Shown here in pieces: positions 16,843-31,925 of a DNA stretch of 64,000 bases. Source of the DNA: Dirofilaria immitis (taxonomy: Eukaryota; Nematoda; Chromadorea; Rhabditida; Onchocercidae); the NCBI GenBank assembly GCA_024305405.1, contig JAKNDB010000085.1, forward strand, positions 1,302,001 to 1,366,000, in the 5' to 3' direction. Each line of letters opens with the position of its first letter. Within the stretch, counting starts at the first letter, position 1. The translations under genes and the position numbers were made by a program. The notes under the pieces are model-generated. The model was not told the origin of the DNA, searched no databases, and saw only the letters and a list, made by a program, of their open reading frames with translations.

Positions 16843-19800
16843 ATCAGTTTATCAATATCAATATCACAAACCTTCTCTTCTCCTTTTATTTACCCTTAAA
16901 TTTATCATCTTTCTTTTTTTAGCAATCAATTAATTAATTAATATCATAAAAATTAACATAAGTCTATATTTTTATATTATTCTATTTTGTTTACTAATTA
17001 TTATTATTATTATTTGTTTACTTGCTATTATTACTTGTCTACTCATTGTTTGTTTACTTATTATTTGCTCAATTATTGTTTTTTACTTATTATTTGTCTA
17101 GTTATTGTTTCTTACTTATTATTTGTTTACTTAGTTATTTTCCTTTCTTCTTTTTCTTTTCTTCTTTTTATTATTATTAGCATAAGTTTGCTATTTTTTC
17201 AATTTAATTTCTTAAAAGGAAATAATTTAAAAGAATAGAATTTAATAAATTTTTTTAGCAAAAAGGAAAAATGAAAAGAATAGAATTTAATAAATTAAAA
17301 ACTTAAATTGCATTGTACTTTAATTTATATAATTTAATTTGCAATTTATTTGATGACTTAAAATAAGAAATCAATTAGTAGCATAAGTTGCGCACATATC
17401 TAATAATTCAATAATTTTTTCAGCTTTTTTTTTCAATTCTTTCTCATCTTTTCATCCATTCGTTTACTTATTTTAACAAATGCTATCAATCATTTTGAAT
17501 ATTTCAATTTTTTTTTTTGAAAATTTAAAATTTATTGAAAAATAATTTTGAAAAAAATAAATAAATAAAAAGGCAAAGTTTATATATAATATCAAATGAA
17601 ATTAATTTATTTTTTAAAATTATTTTTTCATAAAAAAAAACAATTAGAAAATATGAAATTGTCTAATTGACAATAAATATAAAATTAAAATTCAAAAAAA
17701 AAAGAAAAAATCATTTCAAATATTAGAAAAACTAAAATTTGCTGAAAAAAAACAATAAATAAATAAAACGAAACATCGAATTTGTATGAATTTAATTGAA
17801 TTAATTACTATTAATTAAAATTATTTATTATAAAAATATTTATTATAAAAATTTTTTTATTTCTTTTCGTATTTCTTTTGAGAAAATAAAAATTAAAAAA
17901 GAAAAGGTATTCTGTCAATATCAATCTCATGCATTATTTTTATTTTTGCTTATTTATTTTTGTTTATTTATTTTTTTTGAAGAAAAATTAGAAAATAGAA
18001 AATTGTTTTAATCAAAATTTTATAATATATTTGCTATTAAAGTCTGTATTCTATCATATATTTGCTTAATTTTAATTGAATTCTTATAAATATGACACAA
18101 CTAAGTTTATAATTTGTTAAATCAGTTTTTTCCTCTCTCTCTCCCTCTCTCTTTCTCTCTCTCTCTTTTATTTTCTATTGGGAAAAAGTTTTTTTAAAGA
18201 AAAAATAAGTTTATAATTTGTTAAATCGTTTTTTCCTCTCTCTCCTCTCTCTCTCTCCCTCTCTTTTATTTTCTATTGGGAAAAAGTTTTTTAAAGAAAA
18301 AACAAGTTTGTAATTTGTTAAATCGTTTTCTTTTTTCCTCTCTCTCTCTCTCTCTTTTATTTTCTGTTCAAAAAAGTTTTCAAAAAAAAATTAAAGTATT
18401 ATATTTGTATGTATAATTGAAGTTTTAAAAAACTTTAGATATATTAAATAAAAAAGAAAAAAGATATTTTATTTGCATTAATAAATATTAATTGAAAAAG
18501 AAAATAGAAATGAAAAGAAAAAGAATTAATTAATTAAACGACAATTAGAAATGTATGAATTTTTCACTCTTTTTAATTTCAAAATGTCTTCATTTTAGAT
18601 TTCTATGAAATTATCGATAAATCATTTGATTAATTTGTTTGCAACGATTTGCAATTAATAATTTTTGTTATTAAAAAAATTGAAATATTCAAAAATAGAA
18701 ATAGCAATTAAAGCATCGAAAATATTTGAATTGTTAGGAATGAAATTTAATAAATTAAAAATTAAATGGAAAATGAAACGATAAAAATGTATAAATAAAT
18801 TAATTAAAGAAAAAATAATTCCAAAAGAATAATTAAATTTAATAAGCAATTATGAAAGCTATCAAAATTGTGCAGGAAGAAATTGAAAAATTTAGAAAAA
18901 GAAATGGCAATTAAAAGTTTATGAATTAATTAAGCATAAATGACAAAAATAAGCATTATCAGATAACTGATTAAACAAATGTCGAAATAGTAATAAACAT
19001 TATCATTTTAACTGATTTATTAAGCATTGAGATGAAAAATAAACATTGCCATTTAACTGAACTAAGCAAATATGGAAATAGAAATAAGCTTAATCATTTA
19101 ACTGATTAAATAAACATTGAAATTAGATAGTAAACATTATCATCACTTTTCAATAATGATAGAAATGAAAATAAGTCTTTATCATCTAGCTGATTAAATA
19201 AAACGTAAAAAGTGAGGTAAACGTTGTTACTAATGCTAAAAAATCTCATCCCAAATAAATAAACAAACACAGAAAACTTGCAAGCTTCATTACACAATCT
19301 ATGCCAATAATATATGACGAAATACGAGAATAATCAATAATTCTTGAATTTCAATTTATTTCACAATCAAATCATTCAAGAAAACAACAATTTCATCCAA
19401 TAAATAATACTAAAATTGGAAATGAAAATAAGAAATTGTAATAGTATTTATCAAATTTATAGGAACTAAATGTTACAAATTAATTAATAATTACTAAATT
19501 TATAAGCAAATAATAAATAAAAATTAATTAATAAATATCAATTGTATAGGAATTAAGTTTTGAAAAATTAATTAATTAATATTTATTAAATAAATTTATG
19601 AGAAAAATTTTTAAAAATAATTAATACAAATAATTAATTAATAATGAAAATAATCTCATCAAATAAAACAATAAACAATTAAAATAGTAATAATTAGATT
19701 TGTAAGAATAAATTTCTAAAAATTATAATTAATAAATTAATTAATTAATTGAATTTGATGAAAATAATAAAAGTTTGCATAAATAGTACTAACTAAATAC

Positions 19801-21278
19801 TAAATAAATTTATTACTTAATATTTACTTATTAATATATTGTTTACATAAATTTTTATAATAAAATAAACAAAAAAAAATTTTTTATAATTTTATTCAAA
19901 TTAATAATAATTAATTTGAATAAAATAAAAAAGAAATAAATATTTGAAAAGTTTAAAAGTTCAATTAATTAAATTTGATATCATTCATTTATTTATTTAT
20001 TTATTTATTTATGATAAATATATGCATATATTGTTGTTTTCATTTTTGCTCTAAATTTTTAAGCTTAGCAAATTGAGGTTATCGATCTCCGACTTTTGAT
20101 CTTTATTTTTAAGCTTATCAATTTTTGACAATTTGACAAATTTATCTGTTTTCTTTTTGTCAAATTTAAGAAAGAAAAAATTTTTTGAAATTTATTTATG
20201 ACTCATAGATAAAAATAATTTTGTTTTTAATTTGTCAAAAACAAAATATCAAATCAGTTGATTAAATTGAAGATTAATCAAAGTATTATTAAATTAGTGA
20301 TTAATTTTGATAAACGTTCGTTTGATTTTGATTAAATATTAATTTCAATGATATACATGTATTAAATTGAAATAATAATTCCACTAATAATCATTATATT
20401 GATAATCGATTTTGTTGTCAAAATTAGAAATTGATATAAATGATATTTCTTCAATCGAAAATTAATTTTAATCAAAGTATTGTTAAATTAATGATCAATC
20501 TTGACGAACGTTTATTGATTTTCATTAAAAATTAATTTTAATGATATGTATATATTGAAATGGAAAAATAACTTCAATGATAATTATTGAAATTGAAAAT
20601 TGATTTTTAATAATAATTATTAAAATTGAAAATTGGTATTAATAACACATATTAAAATGAAAATCAACTTTGATAATATTTATTAAATTTGAAATTAATA
20701 TTATTAATAGTTACTGGAATTAAAAATTAATTTTAATAGTATTTACCGAATTGGAAATTAATACAAATAATATTTATTAAATTTGAAAATTAATTTTAAT
20801 AATATTTGTTAAGCTGAAAAAAAGTAATAAATAATAATAAATGCTTATTAAAATAAAAAGCAATTCCAATATTATCTGCTAAAATTGTGCAATAATTTTG
20901 ATAAATTACTTGCAATCAAATTTATCATTAATAATTTGCTTCAATTCAATACTTTATTAAAAGGTATTTCATAAAAAATATTTGAATACAAATAGCAAAA
21001 TAATTTATTTATTATCAAAATTGTCAAAAATTTTTTTTTTTGATATATTAGAGGAAAAAAGAAAGAAAAATTAAATTTGAATTAAAATATTTGCTTTTAA
21101 AAAAAAATTTTACTTTTTTGCTTAAAATTTTATGTCTTTTTTTGTGAAATAATTTTTTTTAAATTTAAAACAAAAAAACAAATTTCAATATTTATTTATT
21201 TATTAAATTGTAAAATAATTTTGTGATATGTTTCTTTAAATAAGCAAAAAATAACGATTTTATGATTAGTAAAAAAGA
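16843..21278. other. AT-rich desert with degenerate repeats
   Basis: No convincing gene. It contains three units of about 100 bp at 18102-18376, each a conserved AT part (AAGTTTATAATTTGTTAAATC) plus a CT-rich tract. At 18930-19210 degenerate units are built on AAACATTATCATTTAACTGATT. At 20270-20600 there is a roughly 192 bp tandem duplication (AATCAAAGTATT..TTAAATTA..GA). Long A and T runs are everywhere. Confidence 0.6.
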
Positions 21279-21284
21279 TTAAAG

Positions 21285-21428
21285 ATAGGAATCGCAATTT
21301 ACATAGGAATCGTAATTTACATAGGAATCGTAATTTACATAGGAATCGTAATTTACATAGGAATCGTAATTTACATAGGAATCGTAATTTACATAGGAAT
21401 CGTAATTTACATAGGAATCGTAATTTGC
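21285..21428. repeat. 18 bp tandem repeat, 8 copies
   Basis: Unit ATAGGAATCGTAATTTAC repeated eight times, nearly identical. The period is a multiple of three; on the minus strand one frame reads NYDSYV hexapeptides. See findings for the signal-peptide-like segment in front. Confidence 0.95.
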
Positions 21429-21479
21429 ATAGGAATAAATTAAAAATAACAATAGGTCAAATAAAATTAACAAAAAAAA

Positions 21480-24400
21480 AAATGGGTCATGGATATGAAA
21501 GAAAAGCCAATTACAAAAAGTTGAAATGAATGATATGAATGAATAAATTAAACGTTTAAATTTCTCTCTCTCTCTTTCTCTCTCTCTTTGCTTCTTTCTC
21601 TCTCTTTTATCGTTTACTTATTTTATTCATTTATGATGGCAAAAACTTTTTTAATTTTTCTTTTTGATGTTTAAAAGATATTTTCTCTTTTTACTTTTTT
21701 GAATTTAATTATACTAAATCATAAAATAACTGGTTTGAATAGATTTAAAAAAAAAAAAAAAGAAAAGAATAAATGTACCAATTGAATAGCTTTTAAATGA
21801 ATTTAGCAATGAAATTTAGAAAGTAAAAAAAAAAGAAAAGAAATAAAAAGAAAGAAACCTTAAAATAACATCAAAATTTTTATTAAATTTTAAAATAAAC
21901 AATTTTATTACATCGAAAAGTTTTGGAAAAAAATGATAAAATGTAACGATTTGTAATTATTAATATTACAATCGTTAATTTCTAATTTAATAGTTGACGA
22001 TGAAAATAAAATTTGTTATGCATTGAAATAATTGAACAACAAAATTATTCATTCATATTTTTAGATGTGTAAAAGTTAGGCTAATATTTGTTAAGGAATG
22101 AAACTATTAGATAAATCATTTTTTATTGAATTATAGTGATAATAGTGATTTCTTATTCAACTATATATTGATGATACATTGATTTCTCATTTAATTATGC
22201 TGACATATTAATTTCTTGTTCAATTATAGTGATAGCAGTAATTTCTTATTCAATTATAGTGATGATAGTGATTTCATGTTTAATTATAGTTATACATTAT
22301 TTTTGAATCATAAATTGACAATAAATAAAAAGAATGTAACATTTTTCATAGCTTGATTACATGACTTAGATTTAGGCCATTCATCAACTTGGATGTTTTG
22401 AAAAGAAAAAGCCTAAATATATTTTTAAGAAAAAAATATGTAATATATCTTTTACTTTCAACATTGTCATGTAAAATTTAATTTAGAAATTCAATTTAAG
22501 ATCTAATTTCAGACCGTTTATTCATAAAAACTTGCTGGCAAATTTTAATCAATATTTTTCCTTATCATTAAATATCTAAACATTTACATTATATGATTAA
22601 TAATGATTATATTTACTTGATAACCATCGCCTAGCTCTTATGTTTTCCTAAGATAATAAAGATATCTTAGGATTGCAATAATAGATCTAATCATTAATCA
22701 TATCTTAAACATTAAATAATTTCTTAGCAAAAGTAGAGGAAAAATTTCGCATTAAACAATTTTATCATAAATTGATAGATAAGTTATTATTGGAAAATGA
22801 GAAGATTAAATTAATCAACGTGATATAAACAATACGCATTAATATTATTAAAAATAAAAAATTTATTAAATTTAAATTTCAAGTTTTAAATTCTATTAAA
22901 ATTTGTTTTACTAGCAAATACGATAGAAATGAATTGAGAATTTAAACTGATCAAAGTGATGTAAATGATATGAATTGATCAAAATGATACAAACAATATA
23001 AAAACTATTGAGTTTCAAATTTCAAATGCTAACTTCGATTATTAGAAAAAAAGCATTTGAATTGAGAATTCAAATTAATTAAAGCAATGCAAATAATATG
23101 GTTTAATCAAAGTGATATAAAACATATAAATAATTGATCAAAGTGTTATAAATCACATAAGCGTAAAAATAAGAATTAGTGAGATATTTCGTTCTATTTT
23201 TCGCTAAATAATGTAAAATGGAAACATTATTACATACATTTCTTCACGAAACACACTCTCTGAAATGACTTACCATTCATTCATTCATTCAACAAACGAA
23301 AAAGAAAAAAAAACAAAAAATGAAGAAAATTGTTGGAATTAAAAAAAAAAAAATATGAGAGATTGTTGTTGCTAAGGCTAGATAAATCGATTATTATCAT
23401 AAAAAGTGAACTTTATGCATAGATATCTATTTCTTCCTCTCTCTCTCTCTCTCTCTCTTTCTCTTTCCCTCCTTCATCTCTCTCTCTCTCTCTCTCCTTC
23501 TCTTTTGAATAGATTCATTTACATGCCAAAAAGGTCAAATTGTTAACATTTATGCATATATATTATTAAAAATTAACAAATTAAAATTATAAATTTAATG
23601 TTGACTTTTAAAAAGAAATTCAATTTTAGGAAATGGATATAGGCTATTTTAAAATTAACAAAAATTCAAATTATTAATTCGTATTTATGTTATTTAAAAT
23701 TTATTAAAATTTAAGTTGCAAATTGATGTACATTTCATAAATTCAAATTATAAAAATAATTTAAAAATTTGGCTGAAATAATATTGGTTCCAAAAATCTT
23801 AAAATATCGCTAATTTATGAAAGATAAATTTTTGAAGGAAATAATTAAAGTTATAATATATATGTACTAAATCGAATAACTTAATTAATAATTATTATTT
23901 CTAATTATCATTTCGAATATTCACAATTTAGATGAATTAATCATAATAATGTTAATGATAGCGATATTTTTTAAAAAACATTTTTCTCATAATAATTTTT
24001 AAAACGAATTAAAAATTATCATGCACAAAAATTATGCTATATTAAATGGGTGATGATTGAGAATGCGCATAATGATAATGATAACAGTGATGATGATAAT
24101 GATAAGTTTGATTAATGTTAGAAAAAATAATGATAATTTTAATTCATTTGATATATTTCATATATTCTTGTAGCGATTAGAAATTAACCAAATAATATTT
24201 TTCATAATTAAATAAATTATTTTAAATTATATATTCAATTTGAAATATGTTTATTTTAAACGATATATTGAAAATAAATATTACAAGTTTATTATTAATT
24301 GATAAGTTTAAAAAATATACATTGAAGTAATTGCTGAGGATAAAATTTAATGATATAATTAAAAGTTGTAAAATAGTAAAAACAATTTAATAAATAAAAA

Positions 24401-25554
24401 AGAAAAAGAAATATCATATTTATCATATCATTCCTCTTCCTTCTCATATACATCCAAATTTTTATCATTACTTATCAATTGCATTTATCATTGAATGATA
24501 ATTTACGATCATACGCATATATAAAAATAGCAATATCGATCGATATGAATATATTATAACTCGAATAATGATATGAAGGAAATGATATGATCATATCATG
24601 ATTCGAATAATGATATTATTGAATTAAGAAAAATCAATTATTTTACAACAAATAATACTTATCATACTTCATCTAAATTCATAACTATTTATTTTGTTTT
24701 AATTTAAATATAAACTTATTGACACGATAAATACAATAATCAAATAATTGAATAATTTCTAGGATTTATTGTTACAAATATGATTTTATTGATTGCCTAA
24801 TCAATGGAAGATCTGAAATAATCAGGCAAAATGATTAATGTCATAAATCGATATTTTGTAACAATTAATCAAATTATGCATTTTTAATTACATAATACAA
24901 ATCATACCAACAATTTTGATAATATCATTCGAAAATACTGTTAAATTATTAATGATAAGCATTATCGTGTCATGATAAGCTTCATTTTAAAATAACGAAT
25001 ATGTTTATTTGATGGTAAAATGATTCAAGGTCAATTTGTTTACGTGAGAATTAAAGATTATTTTAATGATAAGAAAATAAAAAAATTCAAAAATAATTTG
25101 CTGATCGGAAGGTTCAAGGTTAATTTGATTACGTCAAAAATTACGACATTAATTTGATAACAAATAAATTTAAGAGATTAATTTAATTAATACAAAAAAT
25201 TTTACGCATTAATTTGATAATGTAAACATTTCATTAACAATTTGATAGTGTAAACATTTTAATTAACAATTTGATAATGTAAACATTTAATTAACAATTT
25301 GATAATCATAAAATAGGCGGTATTAAATTTTTAATGGAATTTTCTTTTTTCACTTAAAACAATGATATGATAAGTTAAAGACACTTTATCATTTCTTTTT
25401 TTTCTTCCTCTCTTCCTTTCTTTTTTTTTTTGTTCTTTTGAACGAATAGAAGAAAACGAATTGATCATAAAATTTAATTATCGATTTCTTTCATTTTATA
25501 TTATCATTTGTTCTTATATTACATATTTTATGTTATGAAGTAATCTACAAATAA
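21480..25554. other. AT-rich desert, no gene seen
   Basis: It contains CT-dinucleotide tracts at 21562-21610 and 23430-23505, degenerate units around AATTATAGTGATAATAGTGATTTC at 22130-22290, and a 31-34 bp unit (ATTTGATAATGTAAACATTT) about four times at 25205-25310. Nothing coding was recognised. Confidence 0.55.
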
Positions 25555-25560
25555 CATCAT

Positions 25561-26030
25561 GTTATTATAATGATTAATAATTGTTGTTAGTATTATCATA
25601 TCATATCATTGTTTCTTACAATAATTGTTATTATAATGATTAATAATTGTTGTTAGTATTATCATATCATATCATTGTTTATTACAATAATTGTTATTAT
25701 AATGATTAATAATTGTTGTTAGTATTATCATATCATATCATTGTTTATTACAATAATTGTTATTATAATGATTAATAATTGTTGTTAGTATTATCATATC
25801 ATATCATTGTTTATTACAATAATTGTTATTATAATGATTAATAATTGTTGTTAGTATTATCATATCATATCATTGTTTATTACAATAATTGTTATTATAA
25901 TGATTAATAATTGTTGTTAGTATTATCATATCATATCATTGTTTATTACAATAACTGTTATTATAGTGATTAATAATTGTTGTTAGTATTATCATATCAT
26001 ATAATTGTTTGTTACAATAATTGCTATTAT
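25561..26030. repeat. 66 bp tandem repeat, 7 copies
   Basis: Copies start at 25561, 25627, 25693, 25759, 25825, 25891 and 25957. The first six are nearly identical and the last diverges. Each contains AATAATTGTTGTTAGTATTA and the short repeat ATCATATCATATCATT. Confidence 0.93.
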
Positions 26031-26157
26031 CAGCATATTATTGTTATTGTTGATGTTTTTTATTGTTATTATTTCAGCAATAAATAATAATAACCAAAAT
26101 AATTAACTATAATTAAATACATATTGTATAAGTATAACGTGCAAGATATTTAATAAA

Positions 26158-26560
26158 TTGATATTTATTATCATTATTATTACGATTATGATTATTACTA
26201 TCATTATTATCGTCTTCATTAATATTATCATTATTATCGTTATTGTTATTATTATTTTTATTAATCCCAATTTTATTAAGATTAATGAAAATAATAATAC
26301 TATTAATATTTGTATTACAGTTATTACTATTGTCATTATTATTATTATTGTTATTATTACTTTTATTGTGACTATTAATACCATTATTGTTATTTTTATC
26401 AGTATTATTATTATTATTGTTATCATTATTATTATCATACCATTGATACAGTAACATTTAAGCAATGGCCAAGTATCTTAATAATATTGGGACTAATAAA
26501 AATAATAGTAACAATAATAACAATAATAATGATAATATTAATAAAGATAATAATAACAAT
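26158..26560. repeat. imperfect ATT/AAT microsatellite block
   Basis: Interrupted ATT (then AAT) triplets over about 400 bases. All long open frames here on both strands are I/N/D-rich repeat artefacts. Confidence 0.85.
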
Positions 26561-26977
26561 AGTAATAATCGTAATCGTACTAAAATTTTTCTTACTAAAA
26601 ATAAGTTCCCTAATGTTTGTTTTAATTCATACAATTTAATTCGTGTTATTCAATTTATATTCCTTTAATTAATTAAGATTTCTATAGTGTACATTATCAT
26701 AATATCATATCATATTATCATGATTTATATTCGTTCATACATTTATTTACTGAACTATTATTTGCATCATCATTTGGCATATTTTATAAGTTAAACATAA
26801 AAATAATAATTTAAAAAATAAAAAGAAGGAATGAAAGAAATGGAACAATAAATTTTCTTTCGCAATGATATTTTAAAATGAGAAAAAATAAATTGGAACA
26901 AATTAATATTTTATTCATTCTTTTATATATACTTCAATTCTTACATATATATATATATATACTAAAAATAATATATC

Positions 26978-27225
26978 ATTTAATTGGTATAAAAATGAAA
27001 TGAATAATTAATTAGTATAAGAGTAACGAATAATTAATTGGTATAAAAAAGGAATGAACAATTAATTGGTACAAAAAGAAAAAGAAAATGAATACTTAAT
27101 TGGTATAAAAAAGATTGAGCTATTAATTGATATGAGAATACTGAATAATTATTCGGTATAAAGATATATAATTAATTATTTGGTACAAGAAAAGAAGCGA
27201 ATGATTAATTGGTATAAGAATAATT
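26978..27225. repeat. degenerate repeat built on TAATTAATTGGTATAA
   Basis: About nine diverged copies, spaced 26-34 bases, of a motif TAATTAATTGGTATAA followed by an A/G-rich spacer. Confidence 0.7.
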
Positions 27226-28469
27226 ATAAATTGATAAAATGATTATTTGAGAGCTTAGAAAAGCATTGATTATATTAATGTAATTTCATCAAATGAAAAA
27301 TTAAAATATGAATTAATTAATATTTGATAGATAAACATATAATATTCAATTATTTCATTTCATTCTCGAAATAAATTTTCTTTTATTTTCAAATATATTA
27401 ATGAAATAGCCAATTTTAATTTTAATTTCTTAAAATTTTATTTTATCATAAATTTGATTATTTTATTGGGGCAATTTAATTTCTTATTAAAAGGGCGAAA
27501 AATTATGCATACTTTGCTTTGGTTAACAATACTGATAACTAATAATTTGATAAATGATAATTGGATTAATTTCAATAAATGGTAACAGTCATATTTTAGA
27601 TTTGATATATAATCTTTCATTTTGATAATTATAATTGGATTATATTGCTTGAATTGTTAGCATTGATAATGTTAGTAACGAGCATGCCAATAAATGATAA
27701 TTGCAATTAATTATCAATAAATAGTAGCAATGATAATTTTGATAATAATAGTGTATTTTATATTGTCTTTAATACTAGCATTGATAATTACCAATTATCA
27801 ATATGTGGATTATTAACATAACATCAACATAATTAGAATATTGATAAATGATAATATTACTAATATAATCATTGTTAATTATAATCACTATTAGCAATAA
27901 TAATTTAATCGATAATAGTAGTGATAAAACTATAATAATTGGTAGTTTTGTAATTAAACTTTTTCTTGCTTTTTTGTTCAAAAACTTTCAATTTTAATTG
28001 ATAAAACTTTTTCCGACAAAACTTTTACGGAAAAAATTTAAAATTCATTAATTATTATAATGCCGCAAAATGCATAGCTTGATAAATGATATTTTAGTCA
28101 TTCAATAGATAATAATTTTTATTCTTATAGATATAACATATTAGCGATACATAATCAGAGCATAAATGATAATTATAACAATAATAAACAATCAATGATA
28201 ATTTTTATCTTTCAATTTTTTATTTTTATTTTTTTATTTTACAAAAATTATTTTTAAAAAAAAATATTTTTTAAATTTATTTTTTCCGAAAAAAGAATTT
28301 ATTTTTTTCGGTCGTAAATATTATGCATTTTTCAAATATTTTCATATATTTCTTTTCGAAACAAAATTTAAACTTTCGCATATTAAATTGACAGAAATAA
28401 AAAAGGAAGAAAACGAAAAAATTTTTTTTTTAAATTAACGGATTCTATCGAAAAATTGCATTAATTATT

Positions 28470-29090
28470 GATAATTATCAATAATTTTGTCATTAATTCT
28501 ATCAATAATTTTGTCATTAATTTTATCATTAATTTTATTATTAATTTTATCAATAATTTAATGAATAAATCTGTCAATAATTTTATCAATGATTTTGTCA
28601 TTAATTCTGTCAATAATTTTATCATTAATTCAATGAACAATTTTATCAATAATTTTGTCATTGATTTTATCAATAATTTTATCATTAATTTTGTCAATAA
28701 TTTTATCAGTAATTTAATGAATAATTTTGTCAATAATTTTATCAATAATTTAATGAATAATTTTATCAATGATTTCATCAATAATTTTATCAATGATTTT
28801 ATCAATAATTTAATGAATAATTTTGTCACTAATTTGATGAATAGTTTTGTCAATAATTTTATCAATGATTTTATCAATGATTTTATCAATAATTTTATCA
28901 TTAACTTTATCAATATTTTTATCAATAATTTTATCATTAATTTTATTATTAATTTTATCAACAATTTTGTCATTAATTCTGTCAATAATTTTATCAATGA
29001 TTTTATCAATAATTTAATGAACAATTTTGTCAATAATTTAATGAATAGTTTTGTCAATAATTTAGCAAATTTTTTACTAATTATTTTTAT
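28470..29090. repeat. minisatellite of 15 bp-like units (ATCAATAATTTT..)
   Basis: About 620 bp of units alternating ATCAATAATTTT, GTCATTAATTTT and AATGAATAATTTT. Because unit lengths are mostly multiples of three, both strands stay open for more than 200 codons (INNF and IKLL repeats). No sign of selection for protein is visible. Confidence 0.85.
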
Positions 29091-30039
29091 ACACATATTG
29101 AAATATACATGACATTTACATATCCCAGGAAATAAATTGTTACCTTCGTTTTTTTCATCATTTAAAAATTAACTCAATTTAATCAGTAATGAATTACATC
29201 AATATTATCATTGATAAAATTTTTGAAATTTAAATTAAATATTATTCTAACAAGAAAAAAGAGAAAGAAAGGATCAAAGATTATCATAAATAAAAATAAT
29301 TTAAATGAAAATTGTTATTATTAGCATAAATAAATGATAAATAAAATTTTTATACTATTACTTTATTTGAAGTTAATGATAATAAATTTTATCGATAAAT
29401 AAAATTATTTTAACGAATGATAACAAATATTTATGGTACTGATAAGAAGCGATTGTAAAGAGTTCATTGGCAAATTTATTTATCATATATTTACGATATT
29501 TACTGATATGATATGAGAAAAATTTGAACAATTTTCCTGACAATATTAATGCTAATAAATATTTTTATTGAAATAATAAATTATTTAAATAACCAGTTTA
29601 ATATCACGTCATCATCAAATAAGTCTTATTATTTTATTATATGCGAACAGATGGCATATTTGATTATATCAATTTATCATATCAAATCTATTCCTTAGTT
29701 TAATCATAAATATGCAATTATCTTGGTTATCTTTAAAAATATATAAGAAATTGAAATTATCAGCGAATGATTATATGATATAGAAATGATATGAAAAATA
29801 ATCATATAGAATCCTAAAAATTTGAAATTATCAGCGAATGATTATTTTACATCACAGAAATGATAATTAGCAAATAATAATAATCTAAAATTTAATGAAC
29901 AAATAAATATTCGATTCTTAACAAAAATTTTTATAAAATATATCATTGAAATAGAATTTTTTCCATTACAATTGATAATTAAAATTTTAATAATTGACTC
30001 AGTTTTTTTGCTGATCTCTATATTAATAATCATGATAAT

Positions 30040-30480
30040 TGTGGTAATTTTAAAACTTATCAAATTTTGAAATTTCTTAATTTATCATAAGTTAATATTA
30101 TCTGGCAGTAGTAATGATATTAATAATAACGAATCAAATATCACCAACCATATAATAACTACTATGATTTTAAAACTTGTCAAAACTTAAAATTTCTTAA
30201 TTTATCATAAGTTCATATTATTTGACAATAAATAATAATAATAATAATAATATTACGAATTCGTCAGTTGTAATAAACATTTTGATTTTAAAACTTGTCA
30301 AGATTTGAAATTTCATAATTTATCATAAGTTCATACTACTTAATAACAATAACAATATTAATGATAACAAATCAAATATCATCAACTGTATAATAACTGC
30401 TATGATTTTAAAACTTGTCAATATTTGATATCCCTTAATTTATCACAAGGTCATATTATTCGTTTGCTTTTTAGCAATTT
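30040..30480. repeat. about 120 bp tandem repeat, 4 diverged copies
   Basis: Each copy contains TTTTAAAACTTGTCAA, then TTCTTAATTTATCATAAGTT, then a variable ATAATA block, then AATATCA.CAAC..TATAATAACT.CTAT. Confidence 0.8.
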
Positions 30481-31689
30481 TATTATAAAAAAAAAAAAAA
30501 ATGAAAGCTAAATTTTTTTTTTATTGATTTTTATAAATTAATAATATTTTGAAATTTTTATATCAGTAATTGATAAGAAAAGAGAAATAAGAAAAAAAAA
30601 CTTTTAAATTCTAATCGAATTTTATTAGATCCAAAATATCGTTGTAATAATAATAATATTTATTTTATAAAATATTAATACTTTTAAGGTTTGCATAAAT
30701 TTTAATTAAATTAAGCATAATTTAATTGTATTAATTTTTGGAAATAAATTTATGAATAATTTTAAATTATTTATGATTTTATAACTACAATGATAGCTGA
30801 TTTGATAAATTTATGATAGCTTTTTTTTCCTATCATTGATTTCTAAAATTTTTACTTAAAATAATCGATGAGAAAAAAAATAGGGAAAATATAATAATGG
30901 GAAAAAGGTATTAATAAAAAATGAATAATTTTGATATAATTTAATTTTAGTAAATTTTTCACTCTTTTTTTTTGTTGCGATAAATTTACGGAAATGAATT
31001 TTTTCTTTTTTTGCTGCGAAACGAATAATTTCTCGAATTCTTTTTTTTTTCAACTCATTTTATTTGATAAAAGCAAAGGTAATAATTTAAAAAAAAAAAA
31101 AAGCTTTTCAAATTTACAATTTTTTTTTTTATCGCTACTGAAATTTTATTCTACTCATTATCTCATTTCAATCTTTTTTTTTTTAAAATTCATTTCAGGT
31201 TATTTTACGTGATAATTTGAAATTTATTATAAAAAAAGAAAAAGAAACTTAGTTGAATAATTCAATTTTAATGATAGCTTTTTTTTCTAAATTATATTCT
31301 AATTTGTGCAAATGAACCAAAATTTGATTTATAAAATTAAGCACAAATTATTGAAGTGATATGGAAATTGAATTGATAATTTGAATTGATAATTAAAATA
31401 TTATATTCAAAAATTGAATGGAAAAATGTTTAAATAGTTTCATATTAAGTATAGCAATTCTAATTATTTTTCCAATTATTCGTAATTTTGCTTATTTCTA
31501 CATTTTATTGCGCACTACTTGAAATCTACTTTTTGAGTATATTGCTGTATAAATTTTGGAATTTTAAAAATTTATTTAATTACTTTCATCTTGACCTTTG
31601 AACCATATTCATTGAACTTTTCTTATAGAATTGTAAAATTAATCCTTTCATTTTATTTCGGTTATTCAATAGTTTTTTTTCATAGGGAT

Positions 31690-31925
31690 ATGAATCGATA
31701 AAAACAAATGAATGATTTAATTGTTCGTTGGTTGGATTATTATATTACCCACGCTTTGGGTAAATTCATATAGATTGATAAAAGCAAATGAATGATTGAA
31801 TTGTTCGTTGGTTAGATTATTATATTGCCCATGCTTTGAGTAAATTCATATAGATTGATAAAAGCAAATGAATGATTGAATTGTTCGTTGGTTAGATTAT
31901 TATGCTGCCCATGCTTTGGGTAATT
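31690..31925. repeat. 80 bp tandem repeat, 3 copies
   Basis: Copies of GATAAAAGCAAATGAATGAT..TTGTTCGTTGGTTAGATTAT..GCCCATGCTTTGGGTAA recur at exactly 80 bp (anchors 31697, 31777, 31857). Identity is above 90 percent by eye. Confidence 0.92.

Noticed and set aside
19106..19297. Possible secreted 62-residue protein (ATG at 19290, MKLASFLCLFIYLG then a frame change)
   Set aside because: Needs one added G to stay open, and its 3' half lies in a degenerate repeat. Suggestive only.
26103..26465. Asn/Ile-rich frames on both strands
   Set aside because: Imperfect ATT/AAT repeats read in several frames at once.
28461..29112. More than 200-codon frames on both strands
   Set aside because: Minisatellite with unit lengths divisible by three keeps frames open; no start context or splice sites, and both strands are equally open.
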